64,000 bases of DNA from Mycolicibacterium sp. CBMA 247 (GCF_009729095.1 NZ_VTGX01000001.1:1488001-1552000); one strand, 5' to 3'. Shown: positions 42,304-51,432, counted from the first letter of the stretch. Numbers and translations are program-made. Notes: generated by a model from the sequence alone, not told the origin.

Positions 42304-43388
42304 TTGCAGTCCTTGAAGTACTGGATCATGCCGAACTGCTTGGCCCGTCCGCTGATCGCGCACATCCACGAGTCGATCAGCAGGCCGTTGACAACATTGA
42401 GGTCCACCGCATTGCCGGAGCCGGTGGCGTTGGTGAGACCGCGTAGGGCCACCGGACCCGATTGCAGGACGCTGCGCAGCAGATCGTCGTGCTTGCCCAA
42501 CATGTCCGACAACTCACGCAGGTTGGTGAGCAGCTGCTCGAGCTGCGGCCGGTCGTCGATCACGATGCCGCTCAGGGTTTGGACCAGATTGGTCAGGGAC
42601 GCCAGCATGGCCTGGAACGACGCCCGGCGCGTGACGAATTCGCCGACCAGGTCATTGCCCTGGTTGACCAGGTTGCCGATGGTGGACTGCTGGCGACGCA
42701 GGGTGTTGCCGACCAGATTGGTGGTCTCCAGCAGTGATCCCAGTTGGTCGCGCCGATCGGCGATGATCGTCGCCAGGGTGTGGGTGTTCTTCAAGGCCTG
42801 CGGCACCACCGCGGGCAGGCCCGCCATCTGATTGCCGAGGATGCTCAGAGTCTGGGCGAACTTGTCGGAGTCGACCTGCTCGAAGGTGGTCGTGACATCG
42901 CCCAATGCCTCCTGCAGGTCGTAAGGGACCTCGGTGTGCGTGAGGTCAAAGGTGTTGCCGGGCAGGGAGCCCGGGCCGGCGGGCTGCAGCGCCAGATAAC
43001 GCGATCCGAGGATGGTGGTGATCTTGATGACGGCCCGGGAGTCCTTCCCGAGCGGAACATCGTTGCGCACCTTGAGCTTGGCCTCGACGTGGTCACCGGC
43101 CAGCTTCATGCTCTTGACCTCGCCCACCGGGAAGCCGGCCACAGTGATCGGGTTGCCGGCTTTGAGCGCGGCGGCCTGCTGGAACCGTGCAGTGTACTGC
43201 CGGTAACCGACATCGGCGACCTTGACGATCAACATCGCCCCGATCAGCACGGCCACCACGGCGATCGCGGTGACTCCCAGCCACATCCGGTTGTAGCTCT
43301 CCAGCGGCCGGCGCCGCCGCTTCGGCGCCTCTGGCGCCTTCTTCGGTGTCGTATCCGGCGTATCCGGGGTCGTCGCCAGCTCAACCAT
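42300..43388 (-). CDS. mceC: MceC-family protein
   Basis: 362 aa, ATG at 43386-43388. A basic cytoplasmic stretch (KRRRRPLESYNRMWLG) precedes the helix VTAIAVVAVLIGAMLIV. The MCE domain (RQYTARFQQAAALKAGNPIT, VGEVKSMKLAGDHVEAKL) follows, then ALGDVTTTFEQVDSDKFAQT and helices. Its start overlaps the mceB 3' end by 8 nt, so translation is probably coupled. The 5' extension of the frame belongs to mceB in another register. Confidence 0.88.
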   Translation of the reverse strand: MVELATTPDTPDTTPKKAPEAPKRRRRPLESYNRMWLGVTAIAVVAVLIGAMLIVKVADVGYRQYTARFQQAAALKAGNPITVAGFPVGEVKSMKLAGDHVEAKLKVRNDVPLGKDSRAVIKITTILGSRYLALQPAGPGSLPGNTFDLTHTEVPYDLQEALGDVTTTFEQVDSDKFAQTLSILGNQMAGLPAVVPQALKNTHTLATIIADRRDQLGSLLETTNLVGNTLRRQQSTIGNLVNQGNDLVGEFVTRRASFQAMLASLTNLVQTLSGIVIDDRPQLEQLLTNLRELSDMLGKHDDLLRSVLQSGPVALRGLTNATGSGNAVDLNVVNGLLIDSWMCAISGRAKQFGMIQYFKDCK

Positions 43389-44436
43389 TGGCCATGTTCC
43401 TGCATCTCGGGCTGTAGGCGGCCTTGTTTCCCGGTGTGGCCGCGTCGACGATGATCGGTGTGACGTCGTTGAGGCCGGGGAAGAATCCCGTCGCATTCAG
43501 GTCGCAGGCATAGGCATTGACGTAGGCGCCCTCATTGGTCATCCGGCCGAACCCCTTGAGCAGCAGCGGTAGATTCGCCCCGGCGAACGCCAATTGCGGT
43601 TCGATCCCCACCATGTGCGCGGCGAAACCGGGCTGTCGGGTGACGAGTTCGTTCAGCGGCGGGTAGACCTGATCGGTGATGGTGGACAGTTGCCGCACCA
43701 CCCGTGAGATCGATCCCAACGAGTCCACCATCTCGGGCCGGCGCGCATCGAATGTGGCGACCACCCCCCGGGTTTGGGTGATCACCTCGTCGAGACTGTC
43801 GTTGTGCTGGGCCAGGTTCTTGGCTACCGCGTTCAGATTGTTGATCACCTCGCCGAGTTCCTGATCCCGCCCGGCGAAGGAATCGGTCAGCTGCGCGGTC
43901 TGATCGACCAGACCGACGATCGAGGCGTTGTCGCCCTGCAGTGACGCGATCACGCCTTTGGTGAGATTGTCGGCGTCGCGGGGGTTGAGCACACTGAACA
44001 GCGGCTCGTATCCGTTGAGCAAGGCCCCCACATCAAATGACGGATCGGTCTGATCGACCGGGATGACGCTGCCGGCCGGAAGCGGACCCGGGTCACCGAT
44101 ATTGCCCAGCGACAAGCCGAGATAGCGCTGCCCGACGATGTTCTGGTACGTGACCGAGGCGGCGGTCCTACCGAACATCGGCTGGTTGTCCTGCACGACG
44201 AACGACACTTTGGCCAGTGCGCCCTGCAGTTCGATCTTCTCGACCCGGCCGACCCGCACCCCGGCCATCCGGACGTCGTCGCCCTCACGCAGGCCGAACA
44301 CATCGGAGAACAGCGCCGCATACGGCACCGTCTTTCCGGACACGTCACGGCGCAGCGTTACGTAGACCAACCACGTCAGCGCCAGCGCCACCACCATGAA
44401 CAGGGACAGGCCGATCAGGGCACCGCGGCTCTTCAT
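43381..44436 (-). CDS. mceB: MceB-family protein
   Basis: 351 aa, ATG at 44434-44436 with a 4-nt overlap to the mceA stop. The N-terminus MKSRGALIGLSLFMVVALAL is a membrane anchor. The MCE domain has VSGKTVPYAALFSDVFGLRE and VRVGRVEKIELQGALAKVSF, and the QRYLGL strand common to the family. A long helical region and a C-terminal NAYACDLNATGF / YSPRCRN cysteine pair complete it. Confidence 0.88.
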   Translation of the reverse strand: MKSRGALIGLSLFMVVALALTWLVYVTLRRDVSGKTVPYAALFSDVFGLREGDDVRMAGVRVGRVEKIELQGALAKVSFVVQDNQPMFGRTAASVTYQNIVGQRYLGLSLGNIGDPGPLPAGSVIPVDQTDPSFDVGALLNGYEPLFSVLNPRDADNLTKGVIASLQGDNASIVGLVDQTAQLTDSFAGRDQELGEVINNLNAVAKNLAQHNDSLDEVITQTRGVVATFDARRPEMVDSLGSISRVVRQLSTITDQVYPPLNELVTRQPGFAAHMVGIEPQLAFAGANLPLLLKGFGRMTNEGAYVNAYACDLNATGFFPGLNDVTPIIVDAATPGNKAAYSPRCRNMANG

Positions 44437-45857
44437 CGGCCTCCTTCTCCCGAAACTGGTTGTGCCACAGTGGCCTCGGCAGGAAGCAGCGGGCTGTCCG
44501 GCGCCGGCGGGGGTGACATCGGCATCAGCGCGGAATTCGCGGTCCCGGGCACCGGGCCGGCCGGCGGCATCCACGGCGGCAGCGGCGGATTCGGGTCGGC
44601 CAGGTTGGGGTTCGGATTGACCAAGGGCGGCCCGACCGCGACGAGATTGCCGTTTGTACCCAGCACCGTTCCGGCCGGTGGCACCAGATCTGGCGGCGGT
44701 TGAAAGTTCTGTGGCAACAGCACATCCGGTAGCGACGGCCGGGTCGGGACGAGCGGCGCGGTGAAGCAGCTCGGCCCCTTGAGCCCGGCGTACTGCGGAC
44801 AGTCGGCGCGGGTGTAGCTGTAGCTCGGGGTGAACGACAGGTTCACCCGCATGTTCCCGAAGTCGTGTTCGGGCATCCAGACGTGGTCGAAGAACTTGCC
44901 AGACAGCTGGTTGAGCTTGACGAAGGCCGGCACCCAGTTGTTGGAGGTGTCGGCGAGCTGGCCCAGGACCGGAGTCAGGTTCGAGGTGATCCCGACCAGC
45001 TGCTCGGCGTGGTTGTCCAGCGCGGTGTGGGTGGTACCGACGGTGTTGATCCCGCCGTTGATCATCGTGTTCAGCTGCGAGCGTTGCTCGACCAGGGTCT
45101 GCATCGGCTGTACGGCCTTGTGCAGGGCGTCGAGCAGATCCGGCGCGGTCCGCTGCAGCCCGTGGGTCGCATCGATCAGTGCGGAGACTGTGGTGGAGCC
45201 GGGCTCGGTCGCCACCACCGCATCGAGCTGATCGATCAGCCGGTTCAATTGCGCTCCGCTGGTGAGCAATTCATTGCGCCGGTTTTCGGTGGCGGCGTTC
45301 ACCGCCGCCAGGATGCCCACCGTCTTGTCCTCACGACCGCGCCCGGTCGCGGCGAGCACGTCGCGCAGCTTGCTGATCGTGGTCTGGAACAACACCGTCG
45401 GCAGTTCGGTGTCCTCGGGGATCTGGGCGCCGGCGGAGATCGGCGCTCCGGGCCCCGAACCATTTGCCGGCCCGCCGGCGCGGTCGACGAGTTGGACAGA
45501 CGACACCGCAAAGACGTTGCTGGGCACCACGCGTGCGGTCACCGTATTCGGAATGGAGACCGCGTATTCGGGTTTGAGGTCGATGTGGACGAAGTTGGGA
45601 TCGCCGTTGGCGGCCGGGATGACATTGTCGACCACCCCGACAAGTACGCCGTGATACTTCACATCGGAACGCTGCGGCAGACCGTCGCCGACGTTGACCA
45701 GTGCGGCCACCACCGACACCCTGGCGTCGACGCGCCCGGTCGCCTTCACCAGCAGGACCGTCGAAATCAGTGCTGCCACAACGAGTACCGCGGCACCACA
45801 GGCGAGCAACTGACGGTCAGAGGGTCCCCGCCCGTCGGTTTCCAGCGAGTTACCCAT
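44433..45857 (-). CDS. mceA: MceA-family protein
   Basis: 474 aa, ATG directly after the yrbEB stop. An N-terminal helix (LLACGAAVLVVAALISTVLL) leads to an MCE domain (VDARVSVVAALVNVGDGLPQ, KYHGVLVGVVDNVIP), then helices with IDQLDAVVATEPGSTTVSAL. The last 100 residues are Pro/Asn-rich with NPNPNLADPNPPLPPW. The A subunit is the first of the hexameric lipid tube. No RGD motif or other adhesion signature is visible. Confidence 0.88.
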   Translation of the reverse strand: MGNSLETDGRGPSDRQLLACGAAVLVVAALISTVLLVKATGRVDARVSVVAALVNVGDGLPQRSDVKYHGVLVGVVDNVIPAANGDPNFVHIDLKPEYAVSIPNTVTARVVPSNVFAVSSVQLVDRAGGPANGSGPGAPISAGAQIPEDTELPTVLFQTTISKLRDVLAATGRGREDKTVGILAAVNAATENRRNELLTSGAQLNRLIDQLDAVVATEPGSTTVSALIDATHGLQRTAPDLLDALHKAVQPMQTLVEQRSQLNTMINGGINTVGTTHTALDNHAEQLVGITSNLTPVLGQLADTSNNWVPAFVKLNQLSGKFFDHVWMPEHDFGNMRVNLSFTPSYSYTRADCPQYAGLKGPSCFTAPLVPTRPSLPDVLLPQNFQPPPDLVPPAGTVLGTNGNLVAVGPPLVNPNPNLADPNPPLPPWMPPAGPVPGTANSALMPMSPPPAPDSPLLPAEATVAQPVSGEGGR

Positions 45858-46715
45858 CTAGCCGCCGAACCTCGCTCCGGAGTCGACCGTCCACAGCACC
45901 ATGGTGAGCAGCATGTTGACGATGATCACCACGGTGATGCTCGCCCGCATGGCGTGGCCGGCGGCCACACCCACACCCACCGGCCCGCCCGAGGCGTAGA
46001 ATCCGTAGTAGCACTGCACGGCGGAAGCGATCCACACGAAGATGACCGCCTTGAGCAGCGAGTAGAGGATGTCCTGGCCGGACAGCATCAAGCTGAAGTA
46101 GTGCAGGTAGGAGCCGGTGGAGCCGCCGCTGATCAGGTACACCACCACCTGCGTCGTCAGATAACTCACCGCCAGGCAGAGCGCGTAGAGCGGGACAACC
46201 GCGACCACCGAGGCCATCAGCCGCGTGGTCACCAGGTACGGAATCGGGCGGATGGCGATGGAGTCGAGCGCGTCGATCTCCTCGGCAATGCGCATCGAGC
46301 CCAGCTGCGCGGTGAACCGGCAACCGGCCTGGGTCGCGAAGGCCAGTGACGCGGCGATCGGCGCCAACTCGCGGGTGTTCACCAGCGAGGAGATGATGCC
46401 GGTGGCCGGGCCGAGCCCCAGCAGATCCAGGAAGTTGTATCCCTCGATGCCGACGAGTGCGCCCACGGTGATGCCCAGCACCACCGCCACCCCGGCGGTT
46501 CCGCCGCCGACCACGAGTGAGCCGTTGCCCCAGGCGATATCGGAGAGCAGCCGGACGAATTCACCGCGGTAGTGACGCAGCGCGATCGGCACGGCCATCA
46601 GCGCCCGGACGAAGAACACCATCATGTGGCCGAGCCGGATCACCGGCTTGGAGGCCCGCCGATAGAGCCGCACCCATGGTGCGAACAGCGGCGGAACGAA
46701 CGTCGAGGCCGTCAT
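45858..46715 (-). CDS. YrbE-type permease B (MlaE family)
   Basis: 285 aa, second membrane permease of the mce system, with five or six helices. MlaE-family features include GLGPATGIISSLVNTRELAP and the EQ-like cytoplasmic loop AQLGSMRIAEEIDALDSI, which contacts the ATPase MceG (Mkl) encoded elsewhere. The start lies one base after the yrbEA stop, and the stop abuts the mceA start. Confidence 0.9.
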   Translation of the reverse strand: MTASTFVPPLFAPWVRLYRRASKPVIRLGHMMVFFVRALMAVPIALRHYRGEFVRLLSDIAWGNGSLVVGGGTAGVAVVLGITVGALVGIEGYNFLDLLGLGPATGIISSLVNTRELAPIAASLAFATQAGCRFTAQLGSMRIAEEIDALDSIAIRPIPYLVTTRLMASVVAVVPLYALCLAVSYLTTQVVVYLISGGSTGSYLHYFSLMLSGQDILYSLLKAVIFVWIASAVQCYYGFYASGGPVGVGVAAGHAMRASITVVIIVNMLLTMVLWTVDSGARFGG

Positions 46716-46716
46716 G

Positions 46717-47586
46717 TCACAGCCCGACCCGGGGGAACATCATGATGTAGAGCTGGCTGATCGCGACGTTGACCACCATCAGCAACAGGATCGATTCCAC
46801 CACCGCCGCATTCACGGAGTTCGCCACACCAGTCGGCCCGCCGACCGTCGACAACCCCTTCTGACACGACACCACGGCGACGATGGCACCGAAGATCACC
46901 GCCTTCACCAGGGCCACGATCATGTCGCCGGTGGTGGCGAACGAGGCGAAGGTCGCCACGAAGCTGCCGGGCGCGCCGTTCTGGAAGTAGACGTTGAACA
47001 GGAAGCTGGCCAGGAAGCCGACGAAACACACCACCCCGGTGAGTGCGACACCGATCATGATCGCGGCAGCGAAACGCGGCACCACCAACCGCTGGATCAC
47101 CGAGACACCCATGACTTCCATGGCGTCGGTTTCCTCACGCATGGTCCGCGAACCCAGGTCGGCGGTGATCGCCGACCCGACCGCCGCCGCCATGAGCACG
47201 GCCGCGGTCAGCGACGCGGCCTGCCGGATGACGGCCAGTCCGCTTGCCGCACCCGCCAATGACGTAGCGCCGACCTGCCCGGCCAACAGGGCGAACTGGA
47301 TCGAGAGGGTGACGCCGATCGGCAGGGCCACCAGGATCGTGGGAACCACGGCGGTGCCCGCCATGAACGCACCCTGGCGAATGAACTCCTGCCACTGGAA
47401 GCGGCCCGTCACCAAGTCGACGAACAGGCACTGGATGGTGCGCACACCGAGAACGAACTGGTCCCCGACCGTGGTGAGCGATGCAAGCGGATGACGCCTG
47501 GTATAGCCGGTGGCCCAATTCTCGATGGCATCGAGTCCCCGGTCCGGTTCGACCCCGTCAGACACGCTCTCGGGCGGCGCCGTCAT
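46717..47586 (-). CDS. YrbE-type permease A (MlaE family)
   Basis: 289 aa and first gene of the mce unit. The soluble N-terminus (about 35 residues) is followed by permease helices with TAVVPTILVALPIGVTLSIQ, the loop ADLGSRTMREETDAMEVMGV and a final helix MVVNVAISQLYIMMFP. With YrbEB it forms the membrane channel of the lipid importer. No fadD gene or dedicated GntR-type Mce regulator precedes it, unlike mce1 or mce2; the next gene upstream is an ArsR-type regulator. Confidence 0.9.
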   Translation of the reverse strand: MTAPPESVSDGVEPDRGLDAIENWATGYTRRHPLASLTTVGDQFVLGVRTIQCLFVDLVTGRFQWQEFIRQGAFMAGTAVVPTILVALPIGVTLSIQFALLAGQVGATSLAGAASGLAVIRQAASLTAAVLMAAAVGSAITADLGSRTMREETDAMEVMGVSVIQRLVVPRFAAAIMIGVALTGVVCFVGFLASFLFNVYFQNGAPGSFVATFASFATTGDMIVALVKAVIFGAIVAVVSCQKGLSTVGGPTGVANSVNAAVVESILLLMVVNVAISQLYIMMFPRVGL

Positions 47587-48022
47587 CCTCTCTCATTAAG
47601 CAGCAGAACGAACAAAGTTCAATCCCTCCCAAGCCGAGGTGCGGCCACTCCCGGCCGGATAACTCGCAGTGGTTCGCACCGTAACGTCGGCACTTGACCC
47701 CCGTCAACGTTTTGCCGAATTCTCATTCACTTAGTGAGGTCGGCTCATTATCGTCCGGCAAACCAGCCGCCGATGCCACCGCGTGGCAGCCCGCCTGCGT
47801 GGCGGTGGAAACCGCGTGTCACTTTGCGTATCGCCTGTAAATACAGTGCATTCAGGCCGAAACGGGCGTCCTTCACATTGACGCCGGCGCAACCATCGGC
47901 CGAGACGCTCACCGCGCCGACGCGCACGCCGCCGATTCCGTGGCCCGTATGCACATTAACTTTGCCGACAGGACCGAAACCGACAAAATAGTTGCCGAAA
48001 GTTCGCCAGCCGGCCGGATCAC
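47587..48022 (-). other. 436-nt gap with a possible coding remnant
   Basis: It holds the mce promoter region, which I cannot define. On the minus strand, a continuous frame from inside the ArsR 3' end (about 48030) to a stop at 47748 reads RTFGNYFVGFGPVGKVNVHT, then GVRVGAVSVSADGCAGVNVK and DARFGLNALYLQAI. The only in-frame start is a GTG at 47954 without a ribosome-binding site. The sequence is protein-like and GC-poorer than its surroundings, so it may be a decayed gene. Confidence 0.35.
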
Positions 48023-48355
48023 TCAGCCGATGGTGCCGGATTCCCGGTTCGCCTGCGCCACGATCGCGTCCAGCAGGCCCGGCATCGCGGTGTCCACGTC
48101 ACGCGTACGCAACCGCTGATAGACGTGACCCTCGGAGACCACCCGCTCGATGAGCCCGGCGTCGCGCAGGATGTTGAAGTGGTGAGTGGCGGTCGATTTG
48201 TTGATGCCCTCGTAGAGCGCCGCACATTTCACCGGCCCACCGGTGCCGTGTAGGCGACGCACCATCTCGAGCCGGATCGGATCCTGCAGTGCGCCGAGCA
48301 ACTGAGGCAACGTCCCGACCGGACAGAGCGCCTCGACTACCGGAGCCTCTGCCAT
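48023..48355 (-). CDS. ArsR-type winged-helix regulator
   Basis: 110 aa from the ATG at 48353-48355, preceded by GGAGGGC; longer starts would run into the operator region. LGALQDPIRLEMVRRLHGTG, CAALYEGINKSTATHHFNIL and LIERVVSEGHVYQRLRTRD are the wHTH helices and wing. It lacks the metal-binding CxC of classical ArsR; a single Cys (VKCAALY) remains, so a non-metal ligand is more likely. It faces an MFS exporter across two palindromes and probably represses both genes. Confidence 0.83.
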   Translation of the reverse strand: MAEAPVVEALCPVGTLPQLLGALQDPIRLEMVRRLHGTGGPVKCAALYEGINKSTATHHFNILRDAGLIERVVSEGHVYQRLRTRDVDTAMPGLLDAIVAQANRESGTIG

Positions 48356-48383
48356 CAGCGTGCCCTCCGCCACCGTCAAATAA

Positions 48384-48401
48384 GTTTGACGAACATCAAA
48401 C
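48384..48401. promoter_or_regulatory. Operator-like palindrome 1
   Basis: GTTTGA-CGAACA-TCAAAC: perfect 6-nt arms around a 6-nt centre, in the divergent ArsR/MFS promoter gap. Probable binding site of the ArsR-type protein. Confidence 0.6.
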
Positions 48402-48419
48402 CGGGCGTAGGCTCGGTCA

Positions 48420-48439
48420 GGTTCGATGGACATCAAACC
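48420..48439. promoter_or_regulatory. Operator-like palindrome 2
   Basis: GGTTCGATGGACATCAAACC has 8-nt arms with one mismatch around GGAC. It shares the ACATCAAACC half with palindrome 1 and lies 36 nt further on, closer to the MFS start. Confidence 0.6.
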
Positions 48440-48458
48440 TACCGGATGGGGAGTGACG

Positions 48459-49679
48459 ATGGTGCGGATTTCGGCGGATGGTGCGCTCGGCTTGGAAAGC
48501 CAGCACGGCCAGCGCTGGGCCTACCCGCTGCTCCTCGTCCTCAGCGGGGTGGCACTGGGGGTCTCAGGCCTGCCCGCGCCGCTGTACCGAATCTACGAAA
48601 CCGCCTGGCATCTCACGCCGCTGGCCACCACGATCGTCTTCGCGGTGTACGCGCTGGCCGCCCTGGCCGCCGTGCTGGTGTCCGGCCGCATCTCCGATGT
48701 GATCGGCCGCAAACCGGTGCTGGTGGGCGCCCTCATCGCGATGATCGTCGGCCTGGGCGTCTTCCTGGTGGCCGACAACATGGCCCTGCTGCTGCTGGCC
48801 CGTACCATCCACGGCGCGGCCGTCGGCTCGATCGTGGTGGTGGCCGCCGCGGCCCTGCTGGACCTGCGCCCGCACCACGGTGTGCGCTCCGGACAGCTCA
48901 GCGGCGTCTCGTTCAACATCGGGATAACCGTGGCGATCATCGGGTCCGCCGTACTCGCGCAGTACGCCCCGCACCCGTTGCGCACCCCCTATGCCGCGGT
49001 GGCGGTGGTCTGCGTGCTGGTCGGCGTCGGCGTGCTCGCACTGCGCGAAACCCACACCAGCCGCTCCTCGGGTCCGATCCGGATCTCGAAACCCGCTGTG
49101 GCCAAGGAAATCCGGTCTGACTTCTGGTTCGCCGGACTGGGCGCGGTGGCGTCGTGGTCGGTGCTCGGCGTGCTGCTCTCGCTATACCCGTCGCTGGCCG
49201 CGCACCAGACCCACATCGACAACCTGGTTTTCGGTGGCGGCGTCGTGGCCATCACCGCATTCTCCGCCGCGATGGCCCAGCTGGCCGCCACCCGCATCCC
49301 GGCACACCGCGCCGCCATCGCCGGTGACGTGGGCATGGCGATCGCCCTGGCGCTGACCGTCCCGGTGTTGCTCACCCACTCCTGGCCGCTGGTGTTCGGT
49401 GCGTCAGCACTGCTCGGTGCGACGTTCGGGCTCGGATTCGGCGGATCACTGCGGCACCTGTCGCATGTGGTCCCGGCCGACCAGCGCGGCGAGACCATGT
49501 CCGCGTTTTACCTGCTGGCCTACACCGCAATGGCCGTCCCGACGCTGCTGGCCGGCTGGGCCGCCACCCGGTGGGGCCTGGCCACGGTCTTCCCGTGGTT
49601 CGCCGGAGCGGTTTCGGTGGCCTGCCTGGCCGCCGCGGGCATCGGCGCACTGAGCCGACGCAGTACCGTCGCCGACTGA
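48459..49679 (+). CDS. MFS transporter
   Basis: 406 aa. The ATG at 48459 has GGGGAG in front; an ATG at 48426 lies within the second palindrome and is less likely. About 12 membrane helices, with the loop 2-3 motif SGRISDVIGRKPVLVGA and a mid-protein basic loop (RETHTSRSSGPIRISKP). Architecture fits a drug or metabolite exporter. The divergent ArsR-type gene and shared operators suggest induction by a transported compound. Confidence 0.87.
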   Translation: MVRISADGALGLESQHGQRWAYPLLLVLSGVALGVSGLPAPLYRIYETAWHLTPLATTIVFAVYALAALAAVLVSGRISDVIGRKPVLVGALIAMIVGLGVFLVADNMALLLLARTIHGAAVGSIVVVAAAALLDLRPHHGVRSGQLSGVSFNIGITVAIIGSAVLAQYAPHPLRTPYAAVAVVCVLVGVGVLALRETHTSRSSGPIRISKPAVAKEIRSDFWFAGLGAVASWSVLGVLLSLYPSLAAHQTHIDNLVFGGGVVAITAFSAAMAQLAATRIPAHRAAIAGDVGMAIALALTVPVLLTHSWPLVFGASALLGATFGLGFGGSLRHLSHVVPADQRGETMSAFYLLAYTAMAVPTLLAGWAATRWGLATVFPWFAGAVSVACLAAAGIGALSRRSTVAD

Positions 49680-49733
49680 CCCAGTTCGACAACTTGCGGT
49701 CAGCTACCGCGTCTCGGCAATACGCTGATCGCC

Positions 49734-50759
49734 ATGGCACCTGCGCAACGAGTACCCAACGTCGTCGTCCTCGGCGGAGGATCCTGGGGCACCACTGTCG
49801 CCTCCATCTGCGCCCGGCGCGGACCGACCTTGCAGTGGGTGCGCTCCGAGGAGACCGCCAAGGACATCAACACCTACCACCGCAATTCGCGCTACCTGGG
49901 CAACGAGGTGGTTTTGCCCGAAAGCCTCAAGGCCACCAACGATTTCAATGAGGCGGCCAACTGTGCCGACGTGATCGTGATGGGCGTGCCTTCGCACGGC
50001 TTCCGCGGGGTGCTCACCGAGCTGGCCCGCGAACTGCGGCCGTGGGTACCGGTGGTCTCCCTGGTCAAGGGCCTGGAGCAGGGCACCAACAAGCGGATGA
50101 GCGAGATCGTCGACGAGGTGTTGCCCGGGCATCCGGCGGGCATCCTGGCCGGGCCGAACATCGCCCGCGAGGTCGCCGAGGGGTATGCCGCCGCCGCCGT
50201 GCTGGCCATGCCCGACCAGCATCTGGCCGCCAACCTGGGACAGTTGTTCCGTACCAAGCGGTTTCGCACCTACACCACCGATGACGTGATCGGCGTGGAG
50301 ATGGCCGGGGCGCTCAAGAACGTCTATGCGATCGCCGTCGGGATGGGCTACTCACTGGGGATCGGCGAGAACACCCGCGCCATGGTGATGGCCCGCGCGG
50401 TGCGCGAGATGGCCAAACTCGGCGAGGCCATGGGCGGGCACCGCGACACCTTCGCGGGCCTGGCCGGCATGGGAGATCTCATCGTCACCTGCACCAGCCA
50501 GCGCAGCCGTAATCGCCACGTCGGCGAACAACTGGGTACGGGCAAGAAGATCAGCGAGATCATCGCGTCGATGAATCAGGTCGCCGAGGGCGTCAAGGCC
50601 GCCAGCGTGATCATGGAGTTCGCCGAAAAGTACGGGATCAACATGCCGATCGCCCGCGAGGTGGACCGCGTGATCAACCACGGTTTTTCGGTCGAGGACG
50701 CCTACAACGGCCTGATGGTCGAGAACCCCGGCCACGAAGTGCACGGCTCGGGGTTCTGA
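49734..50759 (+). CDS. gpsA: Glycerol-3-phosphate dehydrogenase [NAD(P)+]
   Basis: 341 aa, makes sn-glycerol 3-phosphate from dihydroxyacetone phosphate for phospholipid synthesis. The dinucleotide motif VVVLGGGSWGTTVA is at residues 10-23. The catalytic Lys lies in EMAGALKNVYAIAVGM, and the substrate-binding GLAGMGDLIVTCTSQRSRNR is intact. Length and order match Rv0564c (gpdA1), a neighbour of htpX and grcC1 in M. tuberculosis, whereas here 10 kb of other genes lie between them. Confidence 0.93.
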   Translation: MAPAQRVPNVVVLGGGSWGTTVASICARRGPTLQWVRSEETAKDINTYHRNSRYLGNEVVLPESLKATNDFNEAANCADVIVMGVPSHGFRGVLTELARELRPWVPVVSLVKGLEQGTNKRMSEIVDEVLPGHPAGILAGPNIAREVAEGYAAAAVLAMPDQHLAANLGQLFRTKRFRTYTTDDVIGVEMAGALKNVYAIAVGMGYSLGIGENTRAMVMARAVREMAKLGEAMGGHRDTFAGLAGMGDLIVTCTSQRSRNRHVGEQLGTGKKISEIIASMNQVAEGVKAASVIMEFAEKYGINMPIAREVDRVINHGFSVEDAYNGLMVENPGHEVHGSGF

Positions 50760-50775
50760 AACTCGGCCGCCGGCC

Positions 50776-51369
50776 TCAGTCTCCGCGCACCGCGGCGCGG
50801 AAATCCTCGGCCGGGATGGGCGGCGCGATGGTCCAGAGCACCTCTGCCTCACCCTCGGTCGGGTTGTGCCAATCGTGCAGCTGGGTCGGATCGAACGTCA
50901 GGCAGTCACCGGTGCCGAGGACCGTCGACTCCCCGCCGACGGTGATCGTGAGCGCCCCGCGCAGCACGTAGACGAAAATTGTTGTGGCCTGTAGTCGGTA
51001 GGCCCCGCCGGAGCCGCCGCCCGGTCGCATGACGGTGTGCATCACCTGCACGTGGCGTTCGGACTTCGGGGTCAGCAACTCCTCGCGGACCCCGTGCCCG
51101 CCCATCTCCAGCGGCGCCCCGGCCCCGCTGCGGACCACCGGCGCCGACGGGTACTCGAACAGGTCGCCGACGCCGATCTCCAGCGCGTCGCAGATCCGCA
51201 TCAATACCGGGACCGAGACATTGGTCAATCCGCGCTCGGCCAGACTCAGGAAACCTTTGGTCACCTCGGCCCGGACGGCCACCTCGGTCAGGCTCAATCC
51301 GCGCTGACCACGAAACTCGCGCAGCCGTGCCCCGGCCCGCCCCATGCCGGTCTCCGCGCTGTCCGCCAC
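50776..51369 (-). CDS. XRE-family regulator with cupin domain
   Basis: 197 aa, GTG start. Residues 10-70 are a helix-turn-helix (LREFRGQRGLSLTEVAVRAE, TKGFLSLAERGLTNVSVPVL). Residues 110-185 form a cupin barrel with YRLQATTIFVYVLRGALTIT and DCLTFDPTQLHDWHN. Regulators of this build often control amine or amino-acid breakdown (PuuR-like). It is divergent from the alcohol dehydrogenase-permease pair, with a palindrome between them, so that pair is the probable target. Confidence 0.85.
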   Translation of the reverse strand: MADSAETGMGRAGARLREFRGQRGLSLTEVAVRAEVTKGFLSLAERGLTNVSVPVLMRICDALEIGVGDLFEYPSAPVVRSGAGAPLEMGGHGVREELLTPKSERHVQVMHTVMRPGGGSGGAYRLQATTIFVYVLRGALTITVGGESTVLGTGDCLTFDPTQLHDWHNPTEGEAEVLWTIAPPIPAEDFRAAVRGD

Positions 51370-51411
51370 CGAAGCTTCCCCCCTTTGTTGACGTTAGTTC
51401 GTTTAGTGGTG

Positions 51412-51432
51412 TAAAACACGTTCATCGTTTTA
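51412..51432. promoter_or_regulatory. Operator-like inverted repeat
   Basis: TAAAAC and GTTTTA are perfect 6-nt arms separated by 9 nt (acgttcatc), in the gap between the XRE-cupin gene and the dehydrogenase gene. The region is the AT-richest nearby and could also hold a promoter. Confidence 0.45.

Noticed and set aside
44865..46349. 494-codon plus-strand frame opposite mceA and yrbEB
   Set aside because: Same reason: shadow of conserved Mce/YrbE proteins.
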